Shown: one piece after another, positions 1 through 7,901 of the stretch | Layout: every line of letters starts with the position of its first letter | How positions within the stretch are numbered: position 1 is the first letter of the stretch | Origin: an uncultured Pseudomonadales bacterium | GTDB lineage: Bacteria; Pseudomonadota; Gammaproteobacteria; Pseudomonadales; Azotimanducaceae | Length of the DNA: 64,000 bases | Direction: 5' to 3' | Assembly (NCBI GenBank): GCA_937775265.1 | Contig: CALKBV010000007.1 | Span: 124,001 to 188,000, forward strand | Translations under genes and position numbers: made by a program | Notes under the pieces: generated by a model | The model's database searches: none | What the model was told of the DNA's origin: nothing | What the model saw: the letters and a program-made list of their open reading frames with translations, nothing else

Positions 1-62
1 AGTTCATCTACGCAGGTTGCACCATCGAACTGCTGGTCAGAAGTGATCATGGAATCTGACAT
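1..62 (-). CDS. Start of an unknown protein, cut by the left edge
   Basis: Read on the minus strand, an ATG at 62-60 opens a frame that continues without a stop to the edge of the window; the first residues are MSDSMITSDQQFDG. A GTGAGG ribosome-binding sequence lies about nine bases upstream. A second in-frame ATG follows four codons later. Only about 20 residues are visible, too few to recognise a family. It is transcribed in the same direction as rpoH, lying beyond the rpoH terminator, so it probably has its own promoter in 63-383. The call rests only on the open frame and the ribosome-binding site. Confidence 0.45.
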   Translation of the reverse strand, partial: MSDSMITSDQQFDGATCVDE

Positions 63-383
63 CTGTTGTCGCCTCACATTATTCAAGATAACGTAAAGTA
101 CCACGAAGACAATCTCCCTGGAGATAAAGATTACAGTGTTTTAGATGAGCGTATTGGGCGAGTATGCAGGGGCAATACTACTGTTCTGGCCTACTTATTG
201 TGTGGCTGTTGGGCTGAAAAAAAACATCAATATAAAACGGATGCTGCCAGCCCGGTAAACCTCAACCCTTTGTTCGTATGACCACGCCTCAAAGATGAAA
301 CAGATCGAATTGATTCGTTGAAACACTGAGTCATTGAGTCATTGAAACTTATAAAAGGACGATTAGCCGTATGAAGACTAGAA
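63..383. other. Intergenic stretch without a recognisable gene
   Basis: Between the left-edge gene and the rpoH terminator I see no convincing coding sequence. The only open frame of note on the plus strand has no family resemblance and no ribosome-binding site. A short direct repeat of GAGTCATT occurs twice near 329-345. The stretch probably holds the promoter of the left-edge gene. Confidence 0.4.
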
Positions 384-404
384 AACCGGGATGAGACCCC
401 GGTT
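384..404 (-). terminator. Rho-independent terminator after rpoH
   Basis: On the minus strand the arms AACCGGG and CCCGGTT form a perfect seven-base-pair stem around a seven-base loop and are followed by TTTTC. It lies 22 bases beyond the rpoH stop codon, so it most likely ends the rpoH transcript. Confidence 0.75.
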
Positions 405-425
405 AAGTAGCGCGCTTACCCTATT

Positions 426-1289
426 TTATGCCGCCTGTAGGAATGGCTGCATTGTTTTGAAGGCTTTCGCCTCGACCTGCCGTATCCGCTCGAGGGATAC
501 GCCATACTTTCCAGCCAGTTCCTTCAAACTGGTTTTTTCTCCCTGCAACCAACGAGACTCAACAATATCCCGGGATCTTTCATCAAGGGATTTGAGCGCC
601 TCGACCATGCCACCCGCAATGATGGCGGCTTGCTCTTCTTCTGATACCACAAAAGAAGGGTCTTCGGCTTCACCATGAGACAAATAACCTGACGGGCTAT
701 AGTTGAATTCGCCATCGTCATTAGCGGTGACCGGCTCAAAACTCTCATCGAAGTTAGCGAGCCTCGATTCCATTTCCAGAACTTCTTCCGGCTTAACACC
801 AAGATCGCTCGCAACCTGGTTCACTTCATCAGAGTTAAACCATCCCAGTCTTTCCTTTGCCTTGCGCAGGTTAAAAAAGAGCTTTCGCTGGGCCTTGGTT
901 GTTGCGACCTTCACGATCTTCCAGTTTTTAAGGACATACTCGTGAATTTCCGCTTTGATCCAGTGCACCGCGAAGGACACGAGTCGTACGCCATGGCTAA
1001 GATCGAATTTTTTGACAGATTTCATCAGGCCAACATTACCCTGCTGAATCAGGTCTTCCAGCGGTAAACCATAGCCACTGTATCCCCGCGCAATGTATGC
1101 CACATATCGCAGGTGAGACATGACCAATTCGCGAGCCGCATCAAGATCCTCGTCCACCTGAAAGCGCTGGAAGAGTTCAGTTTCTTCCTCTGCCGTAAGC
1201 ACAGAAATCTGCTGAATTGAATCCAGGTAGCGCTGCAAAGTTCCGGAACTTAATACTGGAAACCGCGATGTTTGACCTAATGCTGTCAT
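426..1289 (-). CDS. rpoH: RNA polymerase heat-shock sigma factor sigma-32
   Basis: This 287-residue protein is the sigma-32 type factor that directs RNA polymerase to heat-shock promoters. Length and layout fit the family: region 1.2 near residue 15, region 2 with the core-binding LIQQGNVGLMKSVKKFD stretch, and a C-terminal region 4 helix-turn-helix near SLERIRQVEAKA. The RpoH box QRKLFFNLR, which sets RpoH apart from other group 3 sigma factors, is present near residue 134. The ATG at 1289 is preceded by GGAG about ten bases upstream. It appears monocistronic, with a terminator directly downstream. The usual neighbours ftsYEX are not in view. Regulation through RNA structure and proteolysis is known for the family but was not assessed here. 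Confidence 0.95.
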   Translation of the reverse strand: MTALGQTSRFPVLSSGTLQRYLDSIQQISVLTAEEETELFQRFQVDEDLDAARELVMSHLRYVAYIARGYSGYGLPLEDLIQQGNVGLMKSVKKFDLSHGVRLVSFAVHWIKAEIHEYVLKNWKIVKVATTKAQRKLFFNLRKAKERLGWFNSDEVNQVASDLGVKPEEVLEMESRLANFDESFEPVTANDDGEFNYSPSGYLSHGEAEDPSFVVSEEEQAAIIAGGMVEALKSLDERSRDIVESRWLQGEKTSLKELAGKYGVSLERIRQVEAKAFKTMQPFLQAA

Positions 1290-1484
1290 TTAATATTTCT
1301 CCATAATCTCTTCCGAGTCAGTAACTTAGAGGGCAATCACGCCTACTAGTTCCATAGATGTGGGCAAATTCCCGCTTTTCAAGCCCTATATCGTCCCAGA
1401 TCACTTTTAGGTCAATAAAATAACATTTTCGAATAGTACAACCCCTATACATCACGCATAACTATGGACATTCGCCCGCCTAAA

Positions 1485-1588
1485 CTTAAAGGGGACGGAG
1501 GCAAGTGACCTGAAGGGATGAGCAGCAGGCATAGTAATTCCTTCCTTCCCCTTTAACGCTTTAACGATTCCCTCTGCCCCCTTTAACG
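1485..1588. repeat. Cluster of short inverted and direct repeats, REP-like
   Basis: The spacer between the divergent rpoH and Rieske genes holds three related copies of a motif close to CGTTAAAGGGG followed by a purine-rich GGAGG-like part: one on the plus strand (1485-1505) and two on the minus strand (1536-1558 and 1567-1588). The first two form an imperfect inverted repeat with about 14 of 16 bases matching. This is the look of a REP or miniature mobile element remnant. No transposase is nearby. Confidence 0.5.
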
Positions 1589-1603
1589 TCATAGAATGCG
1601 GCA

Positions 1604-2422
1604 ATGTCCGCTAACCAGCATCACGCCGAAACCTTCAATCCGAATGCACTCAACATGGTTCAGGTAGCCACCTATGACCGGCTCATTCTGGCTCCTCTTG
1701 TGAGGGTCTGGGAGAACGTCCTGGATTGGGAGCATTTACCTTACCTGCACGACACTTCATTCAACTATGTTGAGCTGGATACGGGTGGACAGTGGGGCTG
1801 GCGTACCTGGTCAAACGCCGATCACACAGACCATGTGGAGTTAACCCTCGCGTCTGCAGACAGCTACGTCGCCAGAAGTTACCAGGCGGGGCATCAGGTC
1901 TCGGAGATATGGACAACACTGACCGATGTAGACGACGCCACCCAGGTGCAAGTTAGATTTTTCATGCCCAATATTGAAGAAAACAAAATAGAAAATCTCG
2001 GCCAGGTGATGACCAGTCTCTACACACGGCTGTGGGATGAAGATGAAGCCATGATGCAGCAACGTCATAAACGGCTGCACGAGAATAGAGACGATCGCCC
2101 GGAACGTATCCTTGGGGAGGAGGCAAGCATTCGTTCAAACCTTGCTGGCGGAGATGCCGTCACTTTTCAGATAAAGCGTCGTGAATACCAGATCGCGGAA
2201 GTCGATGGCCGATTGGTTGCCATTTCCACCATTTGCCCGCACCGGATGGGACCACTCCTTGCAATCGATACCCACGCAGGGTTTGTTAGGTGTCCGTGGC
2301 ATGGTTACCAGTTTGATATTAACTCAGGTAAATGTGTTTTCCCCGAACACGCAGATTGCACGCTGCCAGCGGCGCCCGAACTAAATCTCAGTAACGGGAA
2401 CATCATCGCCCGCATGTCCTGA
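1604..2422 (+). CDS. Rieske oxygenase-like protein with permuted domain order
   Basis: This 272-residue protein has both parts of a Rieske non-haem iron oxygenase, but in the reverse of the usual order. The N-terminal half carries N38-x2-D41-x2-H44-x4-H49, which matches the NxxDxxHxxxxH motif that holds the mononuclear iron, and an EDEAMMQQRH stretch near residue 150 resembling the segment with the third ligand. The C-terminal part is a complete Rieske [2Fe-2S] domain with C211-x-H213 and C230-x2-H233. In ordinary ring-hydroxylating oxygenases the Rieske domain comes first. No ferredoxin or reductase partner lies next to it. The substrate is unknown. The start has only a weak ribosome-binding site. 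A simple electron carrier with a degenerate N-terminal domain is an alternative. Confidence 0.8.
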   Translation: MSANQHHAETFNPNALNMVQVATYDRLILAPLVRVWENVLDWEHLPYLHDTSFNYVELDTGGQWGWRTWSNADHTDHVELTLASADSYVARSYQAGHQVSEIWTTLTDVDDATQVQVRFFMPNIEENKIENLGQVMTSLYTRLWDEDEAMMQQRHKRLHENRDDRPERILGEEASIRSNLAGGDAVTFQIKRREYQIAEVDGRLVAISTICPHRMGPLLAIDTHAGFVRCPWHGYQFDINSGKCVFPEHADCTLPAAPELNLSNGNIIARMS

Positions 2423-2759
2423 TCTTGCCCGGACTCCCTGGGAGGTCCCCCTATATCGATTCAGTAAAGGCTCGCATCATTGGCGAACCCAGCACCGGCA
2501 TCAAGTTTTTAAGCCCGTTTGTGTTGCGATTAGTAGATACAACCGCGGATAAGATTACCGGGAAACCAATACAGCGTATTCGATACTCAAACGACGAACG
2601 TCACTAACGCGCATACTGCCAGAGTCAGGGAAATCTGCTTGTCAATAGCTTGCCAATAGAAGTCTGTCTCGCCTATTGAAGAAGGTCTGGCGGGAAACGC
2701 TTTAAGAACACCAGAACATTGCGAGGCTGGGTTAAAGCCGTTAGTCTGCATCGATTCAA
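2423..2759. other. Intergenic stretch, no gene recognised
   Basis: Between the Rieske gene and the ATPase remnant there is a 60-codon open frame that would need a TTG start and shows no family resemblance. I see no RNA gene, terminator or clear repeat here. It may be decayed sequence upstream of the remnant that follows. Confidence 0.3.
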
Positions 2760-2774
2760 ATGAATGTTTTCACG

Positions 2775-3149
2775 ATGAGCACAGATCTAGACGGCCTTGG
2801 CCTTCTCCTTGATTCCAAGGCTCCTATTCCAGGCATCGAATCTTCCAGGGAACCTGGGGTCCTGGAAATGATTACCCAAGGGTTGAATCGTCTGGGATTT
2901 AATAAAGAGCCAGAATCCATGGATTCTCTGGATGCCGCGAAGGCACTCCAGGCCATCAAGACTGCGGGTCAGTCCGGACTGCATGTTCTGTGTGATTTCC
3001 CTCCCTGCCTTAAAGATGAGCCGATCAATATCCGATGGCCGCGCTCAAATCGAGCCATTCACGAGACCAACCCATGGTTAGTCGTCATGGAAGGAAAATT
3101 CGCCCGCTCAGGCAGTGGGCAATCGATAGGTGTATATGCCAATGAATGA
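2775..3149 (+). pseudogene. Remnant of an AAA-type ATPase N-terminal region
   Basis: The open frame reads as a short piece resembling the N-terminal, pre-ATPase part of ycf46-like AAA proteins: a TDLDGLGLLLDSKAPIPGIE segment, a stretch about replacing a value by DAAKALQAIKTAGQSG, and GLHVLCDFPPCLKDEPINIR. After that point the similarity fades, which suggests a small indel. No Walker A or B motif follows, because the frame ends inside the start of the next gene. No ribosome-binding site precedes either possible ATG (2760 or 2775). The family call is by pattern recognition only; an unrelated small protein is possible. Confidence 0.35.
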
Positions 3150-3648
3150 TATTTCGATGCCAGTCAACGACATTGATTGGGACACCTGGCAACCCGAAGA
3201 AGTCGCTACTCTCATGTTTATCATCCAGGGTGACTCGGTACTTCTTATCAGAAAGAAACGAGGATTAGGCGCCGGCAAGATCAACGGGCCCGGTGGCCGA
3301 CTGGAAGATGGTGAGACTCCCGAAGCGTGTGCGATAAGGGAAACGAATGAAGAGCTTGTCGTTAACCCCCTGAATGTTCGCGCCGCAGGAGAACTATTTT
3401 TCCACGCAGAGGACATGCCCCGCATTCACGGGTACGTATTTATTGCTACCGACTACGAAGGCACGCCCACGGAGACTGACGAAGCGATCCCCCTCTGGTT
3501 CAAGCTCGACGAATTACCATTTGACGAAATGTGGGATGACGATCGACTCTGGCTGCCTCAGATTCTCTCCGGACAGAGTGTTCGTGGATACTTCACCTTT
3601 GTGGAAGAAACAATGCTCGACCACAAGGTCGAATTTACCGTGGGGTAG
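3136..3648 (+). CDS. MTH1-like Nudix hydrolase, probable 8-oxo-dGTP diphosphatase
   Basis: The protein should hydrolyse oxidised purine nucleoside triphosphates such as 8-oxo-dGTP and so keep them out of DNA. The Nudix box is complete in its catalytic part: G54, E60, R68-E69 and E72-E73 (numbered from the ATG at 3136), with valine instead of the usual glycine two positions after the last glutamate. The rest resembles animal MTH1 more than bacterial MutT: KKRGLGAGKINGPGG ahead of the box, the EGTPTETDE segment, the PFDEMWDDD loop that in MTH1 binds the base, and a GYFTF C-terminus. ATG 3136 and 3142 both fit the AGG at 3128-3130. It overlaps the remnant upstream and ends well before gloB. Confidence 0.85.
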   Translation: MPMNDISMPVNDIDWDTWQPEEVATLMFIIQGDSVLLIRKKRGLGAGKINGPGGRLEDGETPEACAIRETNEELVVNPLNVRAAGELFFHAEDMPRIHGYVFIATDYEGTPTETDEAIPLWFKLDELPFDEMWDDDRLWLPQILSGQSVRGYFTFVEETMLDHKVEFTVG

Positions 3649-3883
3649 CTTTTATCGAAAAGCTTTTATTAACTCGCCATCAGGGATCCACTAACGCAAC
3701 ATTGAATCAATCGAGGCTTCGTGTTTCTATTTACGCCTCAAGTTTGTTAATCGTGAGCTTCATCGGCCAGGCAGTGTTATATGTACGAAAACCTAAAGAT
3801 CGATGCCCCCTACCAAACGTGCGGAAAGTCATCGTGAAAAAAAATCCTATCATCTACGTCAACGCAAACTAACGGTAAAGACC

Positions 3884-4654
3884 ATGGCTACTCTGGAAGT
3901 CCATCAAATCCCCTGTTTATCCGATAATTACGGCTACCTGATCCACGACCCGGAAACTGGTGTTACTGCGACTATCGATACACCCGAAGTAGCGCCTGTT
4001 AACGCGGCGCTGGCACAAAAAGGATGGAAGCTGACTCACATCCTAAATACCCATCACCACTTCGATCATGCCGGTGGCAACCTGGAATTAAAGAAGCAGT
4101 GGAACTGTGTGATCGTCGGTTCAAGAGACGACGCAGACCGTATTCCTGGCATTGACATCAAGGTCGGCGACAGAGACACCTATCAATTCGGTGGACACGA
4201 GGCGCAGGTTTTTGACGTATCCGGTCACACCATCGGTCACATAGCCTACTACTTCCCAGACGCTGAAAAGCTGTTTTGTGGAGATGCTCTATTTGCACTC
4301 GGGTGTGGCCGGCTGTTCGAAGGCTCACCTGCCCAGATGTGGACTAGCCTGCAGAAGCTGGCCGCATTACCGGACGCAACGGGCGTTTACTGCGCTCATG
4401 AGTACACCCAGGCGAATGCGGCTTTCGCACTTTCAGTAGAACCTCAGAACAACGACCTGCAGCAGCGCTCGAGGGAAATAGATGACCTTCGTGCCAGGGG
4501 TTTGCCTACCGTGCCTTCTTCAATTGGGCTTGAGAAAGCAACCAACCCATTCCTGCGGCCGATGAGTAAAGACCTGCAAGCCAATCTCAACTTACAGGGC
4601 GCTGATCTTGTTGAGGTGTTTGCCGAAACGCGGCGGCGTAAAGACAGCTTTTAA
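3884..4654 (+). CDS. gloB: Hydroxyacylglutathione hydrolase (glyoxalase II)
   Basis: Glyoxalase II hydrolyses S-lactoylglutathione to lactate and glutathione, the second step of methylglyoxal detoxification in the cytoplasm. The metallo-beta-lactamase metal motif is intact as H57-x-H59-x-D61-H62, followed by the GHTIGH metal histidine, the CGDALF aspartate and the HEYT histidine. The C-terminal glutathione-binding part, with KATNPFLR, is also present. The ATG at 3884 gives 256 residues, the normal family length; an upstream in-frame ATG at 3803 would add 27 lysine- and arginine-rich residues that do not look like family sequence. It stands alone and converges on the cus operon. Confidence 0.93.
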   Translation: MATLEVHQIPCLSDNYGYLIHDPETGVTATIDTPEVAPVNAALAQKGWKLTHILNTHHHFDHAGGNLELKKQWNCVIVGSRDDADRIPGIDIKVGDRDTYQFGGHEAQVFDVSGHTIGHIAYYFPDAEKLFCGDALFALGCGRLFEGSPAQMWTSLQKLAALPDATGVYCAHEYTQANAAFALSVEPQNNDLQQRSREIDDLRARGLPTVPSSIGLEKATNPFLRPMSKDLQANLNLQGADLVEVFAETRRRKDSF

Positions 4655-4756
4655 AGTCTCGGCTGGATACCATGGTCGGGCACTCGTTCCAGACGCAAAC
4701 AGCACCATAAACTCGCAGCATGTCGTGGGCGTCACATTACTGCTGCATTTCACTAT

Positions 4757-6937
4757 TCATGCAACCCGTCTGCGCTCCTGAAACTCCAGCACAAAGCTGT
4801 AAATAACAGGGAGCACCAACAGGTTTAGTATCATTACGGTAACCATACCACCCAACATAGGTGCTGCGATTCGATGGGTAACATCAGAGCCGGCACCACT
4901 ACTTAATAGGATGGGAATCAGACCGGCTATCGTGGACATTGCTGTCATCACAACCGCTCTAACCCGTTTTGAGGTTGCAGTCAGTACCACATCCCTTACT
5001 TCCTCTATCGTGAGTAAACGATCGACTGCTGAGCGGCGCGCTTTCATTTCCTGATCGATGAAGCTCAATACTAGCACTCCGATCTCCGCCGCCATCCCTG
5101 CAAGCGCTATGAATCCGACCGCAATGGCTACAGACAGGTTGTAGTCGTTCGCATATATCAACCAAATACCACCTAACAACCCAAAGGGAATAGACAACAT
5201 CACGACCAATGGCTCCACAACATTTCTGAAGTTTAGATACAGCAGCAGGAAAATAAGCAACAAGGTTAATGGCGTGACAAGCTGTAGGCGTTTCGCTGCA
5301 CGCTCCATGTACTCAAACTGACCGGACCACGACACGGTGTATCCTGCGGGAATCGTTACCTCTTTATCTAAAAGCTGTTTCGCACTATCGACAAAACCAC
5401 CGATATCCGAAGAGGATATGTCAACGTATATCCAGGCATTTGGCCGCGAGTCCTCGCTCTTGATAACGGGTGGACCTCTACTCAGGCTCAAATCAGCAAC
5501 CAGACCAAGTGGTATCTGATGTCCTGCGGGGGTTGGAATTAACACCCTATTCAACGATTCAATATCGCCCCTTAGTGCTCTCGGGTAGCGAATGTTTAAG
5601 GGATAACGCTCCAAACCTTCGATGACCTCGGTCACATTCACACCACCGACGGCACTTTGCAGCACATCCTGAATGGCACCTACAGTCAATCCATAGCGGC
5701 TTGCCTGCTCTCTATTGATATCAATATCCAGATAATAACCACCCACTGCTTTATCGCCGAAAGCCGACAATGTTTCCGGCAGTTTCTTCATGGTAATTTC
5801 AACGTCTTGAGCGACCTCCTGCAGCACAACGAGGTCCGGCCCAGATATTTTTATACCAACGGGTGTTTTTATGCCCGTTGATAGCATATCCAATCGAGTC
5901 TTGATCGGCATAGTCCAGCTATTGGTAAGTCCTGGCAGCTTTATGGCCTGGTCCATTTTTAGCGTCAGCTCCTTGGTGGACAATGTTGGGTCCGGCCAGT
6001 CTTCCTTGGGCTTGAGCCGAATGGTTGTTTCAATCATTGAAAGCGGTGCGGAATCCGTCGCACTTTCTACCCGGCCTACTTTCCCAAATACGTGGCGGAC
6101 CTCATCGAAACTGGCAATAATCTTGTCAGTTTGCTGAAGTAGCTCTTTAGCTTTGGTGATGGATATTCCAGGAAAGGTGGTTGGCATATATAGGATATCT
6201 CCTTCATCCAAGGGCGGCATGAACTCGCTCCCCAATCTTGAATACGGATAGTAAGTCACCGCCAGCAGAGCAACCGCGATCATCACTGTTATGCCCCTGA
6301 ACCGAATCGCGAATCTCAACGCTGGCGTATGCACGGCATGTAACATTCTGCTCAACGGGTTAACCGCTTCGGGGACTATTTTCCCCCTTACAAGATAGCC
6401 CATTAAGACAGGCACAAGCGTCACAGTAAGGATGGCAGCAGCAGCCATGGAGTAAGTTGCAGTAAACGCCAGCGGGCTAAATAGACGGCCTTCCTGCGCC
6501 TGCATCGTAAAGATGGGAATAAACGAAACAGTGATAACCAACAATGAGAAGAACAAAGCGGGCCCGACTTCACGGCAGCTTTCTCCGATCGTCGCCCAAC
6601 GTTCATCAGAGGAAAGCTCACCACCTTTCCTCAACGTAGCCGCTGCCAGACGACTATGAGCATTCTCGATCATTACAATGGCACCATCGACCATCGCGCC
6701 AATGGTGATCGCTATACCGCCCAACGACATAATATTTGCATTAAGACCCTGAAAACGCATAACAATAAATGCAATTAGAATGCCCAGTGGTACTGTCACC
6801 ATGGCGACGAACGCAGATCGAACGTGAAGAAGAAATATCAGGACCACTATGCTGACAACGACCAATTCCTGCCGCAGCGAGGTCGTCAGACTGGCGACTG
6901 CTCGCTCTATCAGGTCACCACGGTCATAAACCGGCAC
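4757..6937 (-). CDS. cusA: CusA copper/silver RND pump, C-terminal part (frame-shifted)
   Basis: This frame carries about the last 70 percent of CusA, the inner-membrane proton-driven pump of the CusCBA system. It joins the frame at 6924-7901 across a one-base shift; together they give about 1047 codons, the length of E. coli CusA. The metal-class signature GGIAITIGAMVDGAIVMIEN with its acidic transport residue marks the copper/silver branch rather than the zinc/cobalt CzcA branch, and the DMLSTGIKTPVG segment includes one of the methionines that bind Cu(I)/Ag(I) in the porter domain. Transmembrane helices occur in two blocks as expected. The ATG at 6937 is probably not a real start. If the shift is real, the pump is dead. 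Confidence 0.85.
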   Translation of the reverse strand: MPVYDRGDLIERAVASLTTSLRQELVVVSIVVLIFLLHVRSAFVAMVTVPLGILIAFIVMRFQGLNANIMSLGGIAITIGAMVDGAIVMIENAHSRLAAATLRKGGELSSDERWATIGESCREVGPALFFSLLVITVSFIPIFTMQAQEGRLFSPLAFTATYSMAAAAILTVTLVPVLMGYLVRGKIVPEAVNPLSRMLHAVHTPALRFAIRFRGITVMIAVALLAVTYYPYSRLGSEFMPPLDEGDILYMPTTFPGISITKAKELLQQTDKIIASFDEVRHVFGKVGRVESATDSAPLSMIETTIRLKPKEDWPDPTLSTKELTLKMDQAIKLPGLTNSWTMPIKTRLDMLSTGIKTPVGIKISGPDLVVLQEVAQDVEITMKKLPETLSAFGDKAVGGYYLDIDINREQASRYGLTVGAIQDVLQSAVGGVNVTEVIEGLERYPLNIRYPRALRGDIESLNRVLIPTPAGHQIPLGLVADLSLSRGPPVIKSEDSRPNAWIYVDISSSDIGGFVDSAKQLLDKEVTIPAGYTVSWSGQFEYMERAAKRLQLVTPLTLLLIFLLLYLNFRNVVEPLVVMLSIPFGLLGGIWLIYANDYNLSVAIAVGFIALAGMAAEIGVLVLSFIDQEMKARRSAVDRLLTIEEVRDVVLTATSKRVRAVVMTAMSTIAGLIPILLSSGAGSDVTHRIAAPMLGGMVTVMILNLLVLPVIYSFVLEFQERRRVA

Positions 6938-7901
6938 AATCTCGACGCCCTACCGGCAGGCCTTTTTTGAGCACCTCTATTTTGGCACGCACACCCTGAA
7001 TTGTTGCCAGCGCATTTTCGCCAAACCTCATCACAACAACGCCACCTGCTACTTCACCCTCACCGTCAAGATCAACCAGACCCCGGCGTAATTCAGGGCC
7101 AAACTGGACTCGCGCAACGTCGCGAACTCTGACCGGCGTTCCATTAGAGCCAGCACCGACAGGTATTTCTTCAACGTCCTGCAGAGATTGTATATAACCC
7201 GTGCCACGCACCATGTATTCTGTTTCGGCAAGCTCAATCAGACGCCCACCAACATCGTTATTGGATTTTTTTACTGCCGTTTTAAGTTGCTCCAGCGTAA
7301 TATTGAATCGGGTAAGCGCATTAGGATCGACTTCAATCTGGTATTGCTTAACGTATCCACCGATCGACGCCACTTCCGCGACGCCGTCTACAGTCTGTAG
7401 TGGGTACCTAAGGTACCAATCCTGAATAGAGCGCAACTCAGAGAGATCATGCTTACCGGTTCGATCAACAAGCGCGTATTCGTATATCCAGCCAACCCCG
7501 GTGGCATCAGGCCCCAGGGTAGGTGACACATTGGATGGCAACCTATCACTAACGTAGTTCAGCGATTCAAGAATCCGTGATCTGGCCCAATACATGTCAG
7601 TATCGTCATCAAAAATAATGTACACAAAAGACAGACCAAAAAATGAGTAACCACGAACGACTTTAGTTTTCGGTACCGCCAACATTGACGTCGTCAACGG
7701 ATAGGTGACCTGATCTTCAACAACTTGTGGGGATTGACCAGGATACTCCGTAAAAACAATCACCTGCACATCTGATAAGTCAGGAATCGCATCCAGCGGT
7801 GTTGTTCTGTATGCCATCAGACCGGCGATGGCCAACAGTACTGCCGCCAATAGAACCATCACCCTGTCATTCAGAGAAAGGTTAATGATTCGGTTAATCA
7901 T
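6924..7901 (-). CDS. cusA: CusA copper/silver RND pump, N-terminal part (frame-shifted)
   Basis: This frame holds the first transmembrane helix and the first porter subdomains of CusA: MINRIINLSLNDRVMVLL at the start, then PLDAIPDLSDVQVIVFTEY, typical of heavy-metal RND pumps. Family similarity runs to KKGLPVG and then stops; the expected continuation, VEIVPVYDR, is found at once in the neighbouring frame. Removing one G from the GGG run at 6950-6948 (minus strand) restores a single 1047-codon gene. The start overlaps the end of cusB by eight bases, which suggests translational coupling. Whether the extra base is a sequencing error or a true mutation cannot be told from one sequence. Confidence 0.85.
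   Translation of the reverse strand: MINRIINLSLNDRVMVLLAAVLLAIAGLMAYRTTPLDAIPDLSDVQVIVFTEYPGQSPQVVEDQVTYPLTTSMLAVPKTKVVRGYSFFGLSFVYIIFDDDTDMYWARSRILESLNYVSDRLPSNVSPTLGPDATGVGWIYEYALVDRTGKHDLSELRSIQDWYLRYPLQTVDGVAEVASIGGYVKQYQIEVDPNALTRFNITLEQLKTAVKKSNNDVGGRLIELAETEYMVRGTGYIQSLQDVEEIPVGAGSNGTPVRVRDVARVQFGPELRRGLVDLDGEGEVAGGVVVMRFGENALATIQGVRAKIEVLKKGLPVGRRDCAGL

Noticed and set aside
66..281. 71-codon plus-strand open frame near the left edge
   Set aside because: No ribosome-binding site, no family resemblance, and it lies over the likely promoter region of the left-edge minus-strand gene.
2425..2607. 60-codon frame after the Rieske gene
   Set aside because: Needs a TTG start, has no clear ribosome-binding site and no recognisable sequence.
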